Origin: Pyrenochaeta sp. MPI-SDFR-AT-0127 | Lineage: Eukaryota > Ascomycota > Dothideomycetes > Pleosporales > Cucurbitariaceae | Assembly: GCA_020747015.1 (NCBI GenBank) | Contig: JAGTJM010000031.1 | Span: 1 to 64,000 of the forward strand | DNA length: 64,000 nucleotides | Reading direction: 5' to 3' | Shown here: piece by piece, positions 33,949 to 45,268 of the stretch | Numbering within the stretch: the stretch's first letter is position 1 | Layout of the letters: each line of letters opens with the position of its first letter | Made by a program: the position numbers and the translations under genes | The notes under the pieces: model-generated | Database searches by the model: none | Told to the model about the DNA's origin: nothing | What the model saw: the letters and a program-made list of their open reading frames with translations, nothing else

Positions 33949-34623
33949 ATTGAAATGCTCTACACTGAAAAGTTCCTTTAGTGAGGAAGTACCATTACCG
34001 ATATCAATTTTGGTGAGTTGAGAAGGTGCCGTCGACTTTCGTGTCTCGCCCCAAATAGTGCGTGGAATTACCTATGCTGTCTGGAACGCAAACCATTCAG
34101 CGTTATAATATGCCTATTTGGTAAACCATAATCTGATGAGATTAGGCATCCAGCTCAAAATGCCGTGGCTGGCAGTTACGTTAATTGACCTGGTACGTGT
34201 ATGGAGCATACGGGTTCCGGCCCCCGACACGGAGCGGGCTAGCGAGAAGCAAGGAGCAGACAGAGTGACCGGAAAACAGCGCGCATGCTGACCCCAGATT
34301 CGATTCTGATATCTGAGACTTCTCGCTCATACGCATTTAAAATGCGTAGTTAGTTCAGCTCTTCTTTCGGTAATGTGTTCGTGCAAATCGACAACTGATG
34401 TAAAAGTAAATCTCAAGGCACGTGACATTGTAAAAAAGTTAAAAGCGAAAGTACAGCCAATATCTTTATCGGTTCAGATAACACCGGGCTGAGTTGTGAT
34501 GGTGTTGTGGAGGATGGCCTCGTCGTTGCTTTGTGAAACAGCTCACTGAAGCTGTTAGTCAATTAGTCGTACCAGCTTTTCATTCACAAAAACCCAAAGA
34601 TGGAACACTGTAATTCATCGCTA
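33949..34623. other. PKS promoter and SDR 3-prime flank
   Basis: No gene. Contains the cluster motif at 34211-34220, 263 bases before the PKS ATG. Confidence 0.55.
34211..34220 (-). promoter_or_regulatory. Cluster motif copy in the PKS promoter
   Basis: CGGGTTCCGG, identical to the P450 and SDR/oxoamine synthase copies. CGG and CCG half-sites are three bases apart, as expected for a Zn2Cys6 dimer site. Confidence 0.65.
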
Positions 34624-35830
34624 TCAAAATCTAGAGTTTTGTACCTCTTCTCCATCTTGCTTAGTCATATTCTCCCATCGCCATCTTAAAATAGGCCACG
34701 CAAAAAGTCCGATGATTGGAGATAATAGTCCATCCACTATCCCCCACCCTCTCTTTGGCGACGGCCCAATCATACCTGTGAATAGAAGTGAAGCAGCGAG
34801 CGAGTCCTCGCAGATAATGAAGTCGCCCTTCTCGACTGCTGAGATGATTTGAGACCCTACGACGTCTGCCGATGGGAACTTGTTCATGAGTTCCGCTATG
34901 GGTTTGTCAAGTCCTTGAATACGTTTCGTGAGCGGAGTCTTGGTGTTCTGCTCCAAAATAAATCCAGGAGAGACGAAATCAGCTGGAAAGGCACAATGAA
35001 CAGAATAAGTAGAATTTAGGCTATTGTATCGCAGCACTTCCATCCTCAGGGTATCAGCTAAAGCACGCACAGCGCACTTCGCAGCTTTGCAGATTGATGT
35101 TAGCTACAAATCTCTAAGGCTGCAAGTATAGTGTGAACACTTACGTGTGTAGGCAATCGAGCCCGGTAGTCCAAGGAAAGCGGCCGCGCTGTTGATGAAC
35201 ACAATTTGCCGAAGGTTTGGGTGCGGTCCTGGAGTATTAGTCCTGTCATCCTCTGTCCACATATCGAGCATGATCTTCGCCGCGTATGCTGACGAATAGT
35301 AATTATTCTTCATACAACTGTCAAGGTCCGCTGCCTTGATGTCGACCAGGAAACCATTCTCTGCGTGGTTGCCGCCGGCCACGCAGTACAATATATCCGC
35401 TTTAATAGATTGCGAACTGAAAGCGATCTCAGCCTAGTGGCCTAATTAGCTGCTCTTCAGGCCCATCCCAAGACCGATTCAACTAGGCGAGAGAACCTTA
35501 TGGGCATCGCTCAAATCAACGGCCACAGCATTGATAATTTGGTCCTTGTTTAGACATGCAGCCTGAATTTCTATCTTTGCCTTTTCCAAAGAATTCAAGG
35601 TACGGGAAAAGATAGTAATATGAGCACCTGGAGCCGTTTAGCAGCTTGACATGTATGGTGCAACGCAATATCTTACCACGACCTGCCAGGATTTTGGCTA
35701 TAGCTTTCCCCAAGCCTCCAGAGCCGCCAGTCACGAAGGCTGTCTGCGCATGTGGTCAGTACTATCAATATTTTATGGCTAGATCCCAATGGATTGCTAG
35801 TTTTACCTTGCCAGTCAAGTCATTACCCAT
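34624..35830 (-). CDS. 3-ketosphinganine reductase-like short-chain dehydrogenase
   Basis: Five exons (35830-35807, 35743-35677, 35627-35497, 35433-35145, 35084-34624) give 323 residues. The N-terminus has a Rossmann TGGSGGLGKA cofactor motif followed by FSRT, which fits NADPH preference. The active site has NSAAAFLGLPG and the catalytic YTPAK, restored only by splicing the fourth intron (acceptor AAAG). The substrate-binding tail ends with a hydrophobic hairpin (LLSPIIGLFAWPILRW) as in membrane-bound ketodihydrosphingosine reductases of the TSC10/KDSR type. The third intron has a weak GTTCTC donor. Expected reaction: reduction of the 3-keto group left by the neighbouring oxoamine synthase, as proposed for such SDRs in sphinganine-analogue pathways. 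It is transcribed divergently from that gene, sharing 368 bases of promoter. Confidence 0.88.
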
Positions 35831-36198
35831 TTCAATCTTATGACGATGCGCCGGAGAGGCGACGTTTGTGGCTTGTTGTCAAATCTTGGGCTTTCGAAAA
35901 GTCGAGTGCAAGAAATAAAATAGGCCTCAACTCGATCAATCCCACAAACTCATGTATCGTATCCCTCAGGTAACTGACCACTAGGCTCGTTGGCTGGCCG
36001 CAGCGGCGCCGGGTTCCGGGTTCCGGGTCCGGGAATGTCACTTTTGGAAATCTACATCAACTTCTCGTGCTCGTTAAAAGTGAACAGCATTAAACCGGCA
36101 GCAATTGTGGTTAATTGCTACTACTTATTCCATTGTCGCTGTTCACGGCTTCTGATACCTTGAATTGAACTAAGCTACGCATATCAATCGCCTTAAGA
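35831..36198. promoter_or_regulatory. Bidirectional promoter of SDR and oxoamine synthase
   Basis: A 368-base gap between two divergent start codons, containing the GC-rich array of cluster motifs at 36010-36033 near its centre. The layout ensures co-expression of the release enzyme and the reductase acting on its product. Confidence 0.7.
36010..36033. promoter_or_regulatory. Triple cluster motif array
   Basis: Two overlapping exact CGGGTTCCGG copies (36010-36019, 36017-36026) plus a variant with a 2-base spacer starting at 36024 (CGGGTCCGG). It sits about 180 bases from each flanking ATG. Confidence 0.7.
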
Positions 36199-37656
36199 AT
36201 GGCAGCCACCGAAATGCTCGAGTCCTGGATTAAGGATCAAAAACTCCAAGGCCCTCTCATGAAGGACTCCCCGACATTTTATCGCAATTTGGAGGAGGCT
36301 CTAGATATCCGGCGTGCCGATCATGCCATGTTCACACGCACCAAGAGCGCCTGGAAACTAGGCATGGCCATCGATTTCTGCTCGAATGACCTTCTCTCTC
36401 TCGGTCGTACGGGACAAATTCGGAAAGAGTTCCTGGAGGAGTTGGCACGCAATCCGGACTTTGCATTGTATGCCGGAGGCTCCCGTCTCATGGACGGAAA
36501 CTACGACTACATAGAGGAAGTGGAGCAGGAGATTGCCGATTTTCATGGTGCCGAAACTGCGCTCATCGTCAACTCTGGCTATGAGGGAAACATGGCCATC
36601 TATTCTGCAATCCCGCGGCCAGGCGACGTCATTGTGTACGATGAACTCGTCCATGCGAGCACGCATGATGGGATGGAAAAGTCATTGGCTATCAATAGAG
36701 TTGCCTTCCGCCATAATGACGTCGAGTCACTCCGAGAAATAATAGTTAATGCCATTGATACTCAGCCAATGATCAGAGACGGATCCCGCTCGCTTATCAT
36801 ATCCGTAGAGTCCGTGTATAGTATGGATGGTGACGTTTGCCCGCTAGTGGAGATGCTCGAGCTCGCGAAGGAGCTATGTCCCAAAGGCAATGCCGTCTTC
36901 ATTGTCGATGAAGCTCATGCCACTGGAATCATGGGCCCCCGGGGTGCAGGCCTTGTTAATGCTTTGGGTATTGAGAAAGAGATCGCAGTGCGACTCCACA
37001 CTTGTGGAAAGGCTCTGGCGTCAACTGGTGCTATCATTCTAGGAAACTCAACCGTGCGATCCGCCTTGATGAATTTCGCTCGCTCTGTGATTTACACCAC
37101 AGCACCTTCGTTCCCCACCGTCGCGGGTATCCGGGCAGCCTACAATCTTTTGAGGTCTGGAAAAACCAAAATGGTATGTGAACCCAGCTATTCAACAAAA
37201 GGGTAACCACTGATGGCTTTCCAGGCCCAAGATAATATCCAACACCTTGTCAAGCATTTCTTCCATCGCATGAGCTCCAACCCAGTCTGGGAAAAAGCAT
37301 CCAGTATGGGCATCTTGTCTATCCCTGTCATGGATGAGGGCGAAGATGATGACTTCAAAGCTCACATTGTGCCTGTCTGGACTCGACAGCGATACAATTG
37401 GTGGCTAGTCTTCCACCTACAACTCAATGGCATCTCTGCGTTCCCCATCGATTTTCCCACAGTTCCCAAGGGGCAAAGCAGGATTCGTTTCATGTTTCAT
37501 GGTGGGAATACGGAAAGTGAGGTGGACACGTTGGTAGCCACGATTTGTGGCTGGGCCACAGAGATGATTGATATCGAAGAAAGAGCCGAGGGTAGCGCAA
37601 AGATGCCCAAGGCTGCTCAGCATGTTTATGCTCTGATGGCTAGCGCTGCTGCATAA
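36199..37656 (+). CDS. PLP-dependent alpha-oxoamine synthase (polyketide chain release)
   Basis: Two exons (36199-37173, 37225-37656; intron of 51 bases) give 468 residues. The family landmarks are in order: FCSNDLLSLGR, YAGGSRLMDGN, FHGAETALIVNSGYEGNM, VESVYSMDGDVCPL, the DEAHATGIMGPRGAG loop that binds the PLP ring, and the Schiff-base Lys in HTCGKALASTGA. This superfamily (serine palmitoyltransferase, AONS, KBL, ALAS) condenses an acyl thioester with an amino acid and loses CO2. Beside a PKS without a release domain it most likely off-loads the chain by condensation with an amino acid such as alanine, glycine or serine; the amino acid cannot be read from sequence. No membrane anchor and no fused domain are seen. 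Confidence 0.92.
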
Positions 37657-38527
37657 GGTACATACCATTAATTAGAGAAATTCCTGTGTCAACCTTGCTC
37701 ATGCCTAATGCGCGATACTCCTTCTAATGTCTCTCCAACCTGATATACAAATTCTCTTGCGCACCTGGTTACTGCACATATACTGAGCATTGTGGTGGAG
37801 GTTTTGAGATTCTCTCATGTGCTAGTTATTGGAATATACATGATATCCTATAAATCTGTGCTAAATAAATGCCACAAATCGCTTGTGATTCCATAGTGCA
37901 AAAAAAATCTAAGATTTTGCCGGTAGTCCACGCAAATGCCCTGAGCGTTCCTGTTGAAATATGTGTATAATAACTACAACATCTAGATAATATCTCCATC
38001 TCCTATTCGCATTAACAACTCTTAAGCATCGGAATTGATTTATTGCGACCTCATCTCACAGGTTGGATGCTCTTCTGGGAGCATTCAAACATTCAATTCT
38101 GGTTGGGCGTCTAAAAAATGCGAATTGTTCTTGAGCGACATTTTTTTTTTGAAAAGTTGAAAATTCGAGCGCTACCTATCACCTGAAAATCTCCTTTTGT
38201 ACAATGTCGGCGTTAGAGTTGAAATGTGGTAATAACAAAAGGTTTTTAGTATGAACGGGCATGTAACTACGAGTATACACATTACCTAAGTTTACGCCTC
38301 GCAACTGGGTCATTTTTGTATAATATTAACAAAGAGCATAAAACACTCAAAGATATAAAGTGAGAATTGATCTATATCTATTCTATCTATCCATCCGATT
38401 GTAATGGTAGCAACAATGAGTTGTAATGTAGCGCATAATAATTTCGTCGAGGCAGCAATCACTAAAGCAGAAGTACATTACTTCAAACGCTATGTTGGCT
38501 TTTGAGCTCTACGGAAGCACTGAACGT
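37657..38527. other. AT-rich convergent intergenic region
   Basis: This is the 3-prime flank of the oxoamine synthase (plus) and of the cluster regulator (minus). AT-rich, with short poly-T and poly-A runs; no gene seen. Confidence 0.55.
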
Positions 38528-40979
38528 TTAGTTACTATACAAGCGTTCCGCAGAGCCTCTGGCCTGAGAAATTATTCTAGACTCCATAGATAATGTTGCG
38601 GAGCTTTCAGCCTGATTTTCTTCTGCCTCGCTAGGACCCGATGCTGCTGGTGTCATTAGGCCAAAGGTGTCCCCCCAGTTTGAGAGATCAAAATCCTCAA
38701 GATACTGATCTTCGGCTACGAGTAGAGGTGATGTTAGATTTGTGCTGATGTTGTAGGACGAGGGGAAGGTGGCTGATATTGGCGTAGAAAGCCAGAAACC
38801 GCGCCCGGGCGCAGCTGACCGCACCTTTGCAGGTGTTAAGCACTCGTTGCTCTCAACAATTCTGGGCCTTTTAGCGCTCGGTCGAGTGTTTGTAATATCC
38901 ACTACTTTCATGACAAAATTGGAAAATCCAAACAGTTGTTTATTATAGGATCTTTCTTCGTGACCTTGGGTGATCGTTCGCAACATTCCCGTAAAGTTCC
39001 GGATCAGTTCCGCATCGGATGACGTGCCTGTGCCTTGAAGAATCTGAACGGAGATCTCGTGTAGATATAGTGGGGGTTGAGATGCGAGGATGCTGTGAGT
39101 ATTGACTATATCAATCATTGCTCGAGAGAGAGAGAGAAGTTGCTAGGGACTCACCGTGGAAGTGACGAATGGAGTGCCTCTGTCGAATTTGGATCCCAAA
39201 GTCGCAGTAGGAGCTGTATACATCTTCTCGAGATATCTGTGCGTTGTTGGAACATGGCTTCTGGGTGATTTTTATATGGCCAAATTAACCGTAATTGCGC
39301 ACATAAGAAGTGAACAGCAAGTTCTATTTTCCAACCCGTACAATCAGTTGCGGATTCTACTTCGCTCAAATTGACAGCAACAGCAGTCAACCAGTTCTGA
39401 AGCCGATTTAATAATTCCCTGGCAACTTGATAGACCTGATTTTCGGTTCTAGGCTGGACTTGACTGGCGTAAATTTCGTGATAGACAGTTTCCTCAATCG
39501 TAGCTAGTCGTGCTCTTGCATGCAGAAGATCCACGGAGCTATCATCGGGTGATACAGTGATCGGACCGATGTTGACGTATGATCGGGCAAACGTAGGAAA
39601 TGTACCAGAAGTACAGCAGATTACTTTGTCAAGTATGTGTAAACAGTAACAGATGTCTTTTCTTTCTGCAACATCTTCGTCACTCAGCTGGTTCCGATGG
39701 CTCTCCCACTGATCCACTCCAACAGACTTCGCGCACTCAATTGCAAGAGCAAATAGGTACTGAAATGTTTCAGGCGAGAGGTGTTCTTGAGCCACTGCAC
39801 ACTATTCGTTGGACTGTAGTCAGTCACCGGCACAATCTCACTGGTTTCGAAGGAGCAAAGGATTATGATCATACCAACGACAATAGGGCCTGGAGATTGA
39901 GGAGACCAGGTGAAAGCAAGAGCTCGATGCTTTCAATCGCTTGTTTTGCATTGGCTAGGAAACCTATGGCGATGTCGAAATCGATCGACGATCTTTTGCG
40001 GGTGTGTGCTGGCCGTCCACGGCTCGAGCGCAAGGAGTCCGCAGTCAAAGTCAAAAGGATCAAATTATTGCAGCACATAATTGATGCGTGGTCTCGCTCT
40101 GGAAATTCAGAGTAACGCAAGTCATTCGCCATCTTGATGAACTTCTCCTTCCGCCAAATGGGTAGATGCTGGTTATGGTTAGCAAAGTATGGGTCAATCA
40201 TGGCGTCCAAGATGGAAAATGGAGGTAGCGTTGGAGGCGTTCCATCACTGAGCGAAGCCTTTTGTCGCGGAAATATTAGCAATTCCAGCTTGTTTCGGGA
40301 TTCCTCAATGTATTCACTAAGTTCCTGAAGATCACCTCCAATACGCTCAGTGACGATATCCATGATGTCTAGCATCAACCAGGCTGGAGACAAAGGGCTG
40401 AAACATCTTTCGCGACCACCGCTCTTCTCTATGACGAGCCGTCCGAGAGGTCTCGCATATGTCAACCCTGTCACTATTCTCGGCGATGGGGTGGAAAGTA
40501 TCTCGGGTATTGGCCCTCCAGGGTCAGTGTTTAGGGATGTGAGCGAAGTTGGAAAGATCGCGGGCTCCTCGAAATAGCGTTTGAGCGAATTTTGAGTGTT
40601 CAGAACTGAAGCCTACAAATCCAATGTAAGAAAGTCTTCAGCAATGATTGCAGCGAACAAAGGACTCACTTCCAAGTTCTCAAGGCGACTGCTTAGGCCA
40701 ATGATGGTATGGGTTCTACTGATGTGGGCTTATATCTATCGTGTTTGAAGGACGACATTGCTTACAACAATGTAGTCTGATTGCATTTCTTGCCGTGGCC
40801 AGACCATTCACACTTCAGGCTAAGGCGAGTACAGTTTGCACAACAGGGCTTTTCTCTGCCGCACCGGATTTTTTTGAGCCGGCAGTTGTCGCAAACTGTT
40901 CGGATGGCTCAATACATATTCCCAATGAGGATTGGGTAGACATACCTAGATAGTCTTTGCCACTTATTTCTTCGGACAT
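38528..40979 (-). CDS. Zn2Cys6 regulator inside the cluster
   Basis: Six exons (40979-40946, 40895-40766, 40718-40670, 40612-39875, 39801-39155, 39092-38528) give 720 residues. The zinc cluster starts at about residue 13 and reads C-x2-C-x6-C-x6-C-x2-C-x6-C: CDNCRLKKIRC followed by CCANCTRLSLKC. It is followed by a short coiled-coil segment (LSSRLENLE). The middle domain resembles the fungal-specific regulatory domain (LQALLSLCAVAQEHLSPE, ALAIECAKSVGV). The zinc cluster lies in small exons easily missed by gene callers. The position between the biosynthetic genes and the exporter makes it the prime candidate to bind the CGG-N3-CCG elements. Its own promoter has a related 2-base-spacer element at 41238-41245, suggesting autoregulation. 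Confidence 0.88.
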
Positions 40980-41237
40980 TGAAGAGTCTTCCAATGTATC
41001 GGTTCTAGGATAACAAGAGCGAGCATGCCAAAGCCTGAACTAGGTGCTCTGCAACCAATGTAGCATAGAAAGTTATATAAATTTGTCTGAACTAGCCTCG
41101 TCAAGTTTCGGCCTGCCATTCTCCGAAAACGGCGGTTGTATTTTTTAATTCGGCGTAGGAACGAAAAGGACTAGGGTATGATAACGAGGATGAATGAGTT
41201 AATTGTGTACATGATGCAGTCAGCTCTTGGCCAATCG

Positions 41238-41245
41238 CGGACCCG
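41238..41245. promoter_or_regulatory. Variant cluster motif upstream of the regulator
   Basis: CGGACCCG, i.e. CGG and CCG half-sites with a 2-base spacer, 258 bases before the regulator ATG. The same 2-base-spacer form ends the array at 36024. Weaker than the other copies. Confidence 0.35.
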
Positions 41246-41906
41246 AATATCGGGTGGCACAGCAGTTTTAATGCACCGAGCTTATCGAAAGCCCTCGTTC
41301 GCTGGATGCCGAGATCTACAAGGACAGGACGAAGGAGTCCGGTTCTTGAGTGCTAGGTACTCCGCAAACTTTGGTGACGGTCTAGAACTCAGAGAAAAAG
41401 AACTTCCTCGAAAATTAGCAGGGGTAGCGACTACTTCAGTCTCGCAAGTCGTCCTTTTTAACTTGGCAAATTCCCACAATCACAAGAAAAGTCCAACTCG
41501 ACGCTTCATCTAAGGGTGCACGTTGTTGCTGCGTCACAGCACAACTAGGGCTTTCTCTGGCAATGTTAGAGGCACCGTTGCGGTGTGAAGGCCACGCGTG
41601 AGGCCGTGATACGCAAAAGGGTAGACGGGAAGCGTCATCTCTGTTAGATGTCAGATCGTACGCGTCTCTCCGCGTCATTTTGGGATGAGTCTTGAGCGGG
41701 CGAGGAGAGGAGCTCACCCTCCATAATTGGTGCAATTTCCTTATCCCTTTGGTGGCTGAGGAAACTCCTGAATACGTGATGAAGACCAGGCGTACCACTA
41801 ATGCTATCGTAGACTGCCGGCAAGCAGTCAGCTTAATTATGGCCATTGAGGAAGAAGGGGACAGGTCCGTGCCGGCTTGGCCCGAGTAAGTTTGGGTGCT
41901 CGGGCA

Positions 41907-41915
41907 CGGAACCCG
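41907..41915 (+). promoter_or_regulatory. Cluster motif copy in the exporter promoter
   Basis: CGGAACCCG, the reverse complement of CGGGTTCCG, 141 bases before the exporter ATG. It matches nine of the ten bases of the other copies. Confidence 0.6.
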
Positions 41916-42056
41916 CGCCGCGGTTACTAGCCTAAATACCTCTTGGTGAAACAGTCAACAGCAATGGTACAACAGTCGCGTGATAAACCACGCTAAAGTA
42001 ATACTATAACACTTTCGCGTCGATTCGTGAATCCTTTCATTGTGTCTGGCAAGACT

Positions 42057-43769
42057 ATGGAACCCACGCCATCGCTGCCTTCTAACGAGGTGGCTCCCGA
42101 GAAGCAAGGGAACGATGAAGCGCCGGCAGCGACCGCAGGAGGGGATCGGACTACGACAACAATGAAGAAGCCACTGGCCTTTTATCTCGGCTTCTTGGGC
42201 ATAAACATTAATTCACTGGTTTTTTCGCTAGATGCCACTAGTCTCGCGGTCGCTCTTCCCGTAAGTCACAGCCAAATCTGGCCTCTCTTGCTTCGATCGT
42301 TGATGTTATCACAGTCGATCGCAGAACAGCTTCATGGAACTGCTCTGGAAGCGTTTTGGGCAAACATTTCATACATGCTATGCATTGTTGTTATGCAGCC
42401 TATATATACGACCATCTCAGACACTTTTGGGCGGAAACCCCCCCTCTATGTCGCCTTCCTCTTCTTCTTCGCCGGCTCCCTCGCCTTCGCTCTTGCTCGG
42501 AATATGACCACTATAATTGTAGGCCGTGTACTTCAAGGCCTAGGCGGTGGCGGCCTCGACGTCCTCGGCGAGATCATCGTTGCAGACATTACAACATTGC
42601 AGGAGCGTTCCTTGTATCTTGGATTATTGGCCCTGCCTACTGCTGTTGGTACCATCCTCGGACCACTAATGGGTGCACTGTTTAGTTCTTTCGTTTCCTG
42701 GCGATGGATTGGCTGGATCAACTTGCCGTTGCTGGGTATTTCCTTCCCTCTAGTCCTTTTCTTTCTCCGTACGCGGCCCATCGATGCACCTATCATGGCG
42801 AGTGTAAAGCGTCTCGACTGGGGAGGCATCGTACTCTGCCTCGCCGGCATCACGCTCTTTGTTGTCCCACTTAGCTGGGCTGGTGCTTTATATCCTTGGG
42901 CATCGTACCAGACCCTTGTTCCATTCGTCATCGGCATTGCAGTCTTGGTTGTATTCGGCTTCTACGAGGCCAAACCCGAAGCCCCTGTCATACCACATCG
43001 ACTTTTCGGTTCGCACACGGCGCAGTGGACATTAGTGGCAAACTTCATGCATGGAGGATTGCTCTTCACTGTGCTGCAGTATCTACCGCTCTTCTACCAA
43101 GCAATCAAACTCGAGACGGTCATTGGATCAGCGGTCAGCCTGACTCCCACTAGTGTACTCTGCATCATAGCAGCTGTCGGCGTAGTTATCATAGTGGGTG
43201 TCGTCGGCAAGGGATACGTGTGGACTATCCGGGTCTTCTGGGTCGAAATAACCCTGGGTACAGGCCTTCTCGTTTTATTGGACTCAAACTCATCACGTTC
43301 TATGCTCCTAGGCCTTCCTATCATCTGGAGCGTAGGTGTTGGTGCTTTAATGCGTCTCCTCCACCTTCCAATGCAGGCCAGCGTATCTAGCGTGGACGAT
43401 ACAGGCCTCGCAATTGGTCTACTGCTTACCTTTCGGTTGATGGGTGGCCTGGTCGGCCTAGCGATCGGCTCATCGCTATTCAACAACATCTTCTCCTCGG
43501 CCATTGCAGATATTCAAAACCTCCCAACTTCCCTAGATATCTTGAGAGATGGAAGCAAAGCGATTGGCTTCATACCACAGCTGAGAATACTTGCAGAAGC
43601 TGGTGTAGAGTTGGCTCCTGTACTGAACGCCTATCTACAAGCTATGCGAGCTATCTTTTACGCTATGACTGCGTTTGGGGCTGTCGGTCTCGTGAGTTCT
43701 ATATTTACGCGAGAACACACGCTGCAGAAGACAGATCTTGGTCGACAACAGTTCGATGATTCACGTTGA
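42057..43769 (+). CDS. MFS exporter, DHA2-like (14 TM type)
   Basis: Two exons (42057-42260, 42315-43769) give 552 residues. The 54-base intron is in frame, so an unspliced reading also stays open, but splicing restores the family sequence ALP-SIAEQLHGT. The ATG at 42057 is the first one in frame. A polar N-terminus is followed by about 14 membrane segments. Motif A-like DTFGRKPPLY lies between TM2 and TM3, RVLQGLGGGGL follows in TM4, and GTILGPLMGALFSSFVSWRW (motif C of drug/proton antiporters) in TM5. Expected role: efflux of the cluster product at the plasma membrane, giving self-protection and secretion. Its promoter carries the cluster motif. Confidence 0.9.
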   Translation: MEPTPSLPSNEVAPEKQGNDEAPAATAGGDRTTTTMKKPLAFYLGFLGININSLVFSLDATSLAVALPVSHSQIWPLLLRSLMLSQSIAEQLHGTALEAFWANISYMLCIVVMQPIYTTISDTFGRKPPLYVAFLFFFAGSLAFALARNMTTIIVGRVLQGLGGGGLDVLGEIIVADITTLQERSLYLGLLALPTAVGTILGPLMGALFSSFVSWRWIGWINLPLLGISFPLVLFFLRTRPIDAPIMASVKRLDWGGIVLCLAGITLFVVPLSWAGALYPWASYQTLVPFVIGIAVLVVFGFYEAKPEAPVIPHRLFGSHTAQWTLVANFMHGGLLFTVLQYLPLFYQAIKLETVIGSAVSLTPTSVLCIIAAVGVVIIVGVVGKGYVWTIRVFWVEITLGTGLLVLLDSNSSRSMLLGLPIIWSVGVGALMRLLHLPMQASVSSVDDTGLAIGLLLTFRLMGGLVGLAIGSSLFNNIFSSAIADIQNLPTSLDILRDGSKAIGFIPQLRILAEAGVELAPVLNAYLQAMRAIFYAMTAFGAVGLVSSIFTREHTLQKTDLGRQQFDDSR

Positions 43770-44427
43770 TGGTCGCGTTGCGATAGTATGCGCCTCGTCT
43801 CTAGGCTTTCTCATACGTCATAATGGCTAGAGGTCAGGACTTCCTGAATAATAACAAATGACTAAATTTAGTAGAGGTCATATAATAGAAAAATATTTAA
43901 TAGACAAACATATAATATCCAAGCAATCGGTATGCAAACTTTTGTCATCGTTTAGTCGTTTCTTGCGTACTTGCAGCATACGAAACACCAATGATCCCTC
44001 ACCTATCCATTCTACTATCGTTGCGTCTTGCACTCTTACATTGGAAGTATCTCAAATTTAATTGATGGCCTTCATCGAAGCCTTGCGCATGAACCACTCG
44101 TACGTCTCACTACAATATATTCACCTTCCGTCTCTCCTCGCCCTGAATCATCCACGATTCCTACAGCACAGTGGAGATGTTTCGACCTATAAAATCTTTC
44201 TGAGTGTCTGAGCAAGCCCTTGTGCGTAAGTTTGGTGTGGCATTCGAATCTGGTTTTGAGAAGCAACACATTTCAGTTGCCAGCATGCGTGGAATTTCAC
44301 GCCCTGCTCGTTCACATTGCAGCAGAGCACGAAGAAGCAATAAAACTAAGAGCGATGCACCCAATTCATAAGTGAATGACAGCTAGGATCTTTAGGGGCT
44401 GTGGTCTAGTAGGTGTTATCGGCTTAC

Positions 44428-44706
44428 CATCGCCTTTCTGTGCCGTGATGCGCTAGCAATGCACATCATGCGCACTGGGTTTGACGAATCGTCCACTGTC
44501 GCTCGCACAAAAGCGCTGACTGGGTAGGCCTCTAATACCTTTGAGTACTCGCTTCTAAGTAAAATCGCCAGCTCAACATTTAAATAGCTAGCCCTATATC
44601 CACACATCGCCATTCGTATGCCTGTCACCGTCTCATATTCATAGATGAGCCCGTACAGCTTCCACCAGTGGGTGCTGCTTTGACATATTTCCCAACAGTA
44701 AATCAT
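44428..44706 (-). CDS. Possible hypothetical protein, first exon only
   Basis: An open frame from ATG 44706 (MIYCWEICQSS) runs 93 codons to a good GTAAGC donor at 44427. The downstream exons toward about 44070 could not be fixed, and no domain is recognised. Chance occurrence is possible. Confidence 0.25.
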
Positions 44707-45035
44707 TGCGATATCTATGGTTACACCTGACTTGGGAGCTAGTGCTCCAACGAGAGTTTCGAGGAGGAGTGAGATGGCTATAGAGAAGGCTTGCCTCTGA
44801 ACCTGAACGGGCTACATGGAAGCCTCTGAGCCAAAGGCAACTCCTCTTTTAAACAGTAGCCGCCTGGGCTTTGGGGCTCACTGCAATGAAAGTCTGAAAA
44901 TAAGCATCCTGAAACACGTAAGCTACTGCGCCTGTGCCAAAGTCCAGCTCTGGCTCAACAAAAAGGTGAAAAAGACACGGGATGCAGCAGGTGGAACCGG
45001 ACCAACGTTACAAAGGTTTAACTCGGCTCGGGGTA

Positions 45036-45268
45036 TCATTTGACAATTGGCAGAATTGGCATGTTCTTGCAGTAGTTCAGGACCACCTCAAACCCATATG
45101 CGACACCAGAAGGATTGGCCCAGAATCCCACAGCAGAAATGTCGACTGAAAACATTCAACTTTTAGCTTAATATTGGAAACAGAGCAATCTAACCTGACA
45201 GCATATCCGGATCGTTCTCAGCTGCGCTCGTAGTGAATCGAAAGGTCAACGAGAAATTGATCCACCGC
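45036..45268 (-). pseudogene. C-terminal fragment of an unrecognised gene
   Basis: Two frame-compatible exons (45268-45195 and an exon after a TTTTCAG acceptor, ending at the stop at 45036) encode a tail with INFSLTFRFTTSAAEND and VAYGFEVVLNYCKNMP. The splice borders are good, but the upstream sequence toward 45450 contains in-frame stops in the best-looking frame (CGTVVEKAN then a stop). It is either the end of a gene whose first exons I cannot place or a decaying copy. Confidence 0.3.

Larger units (their letters stand above)
40980..42056. other. Divergent promoter region of regulator and exporter
   Basis: 1.08 kb between two divergent start codons. Open frames on both strands lack domains. 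Contains the cluster motif at 41907-41915 and a variant at 41238-41245. Confidence 0.5.

Noticed and set aside
42027..42056. Upstream in-frame start of the exporter
   Set aside because: The codon at 42027 is GTG; the first ATG is at 42057.
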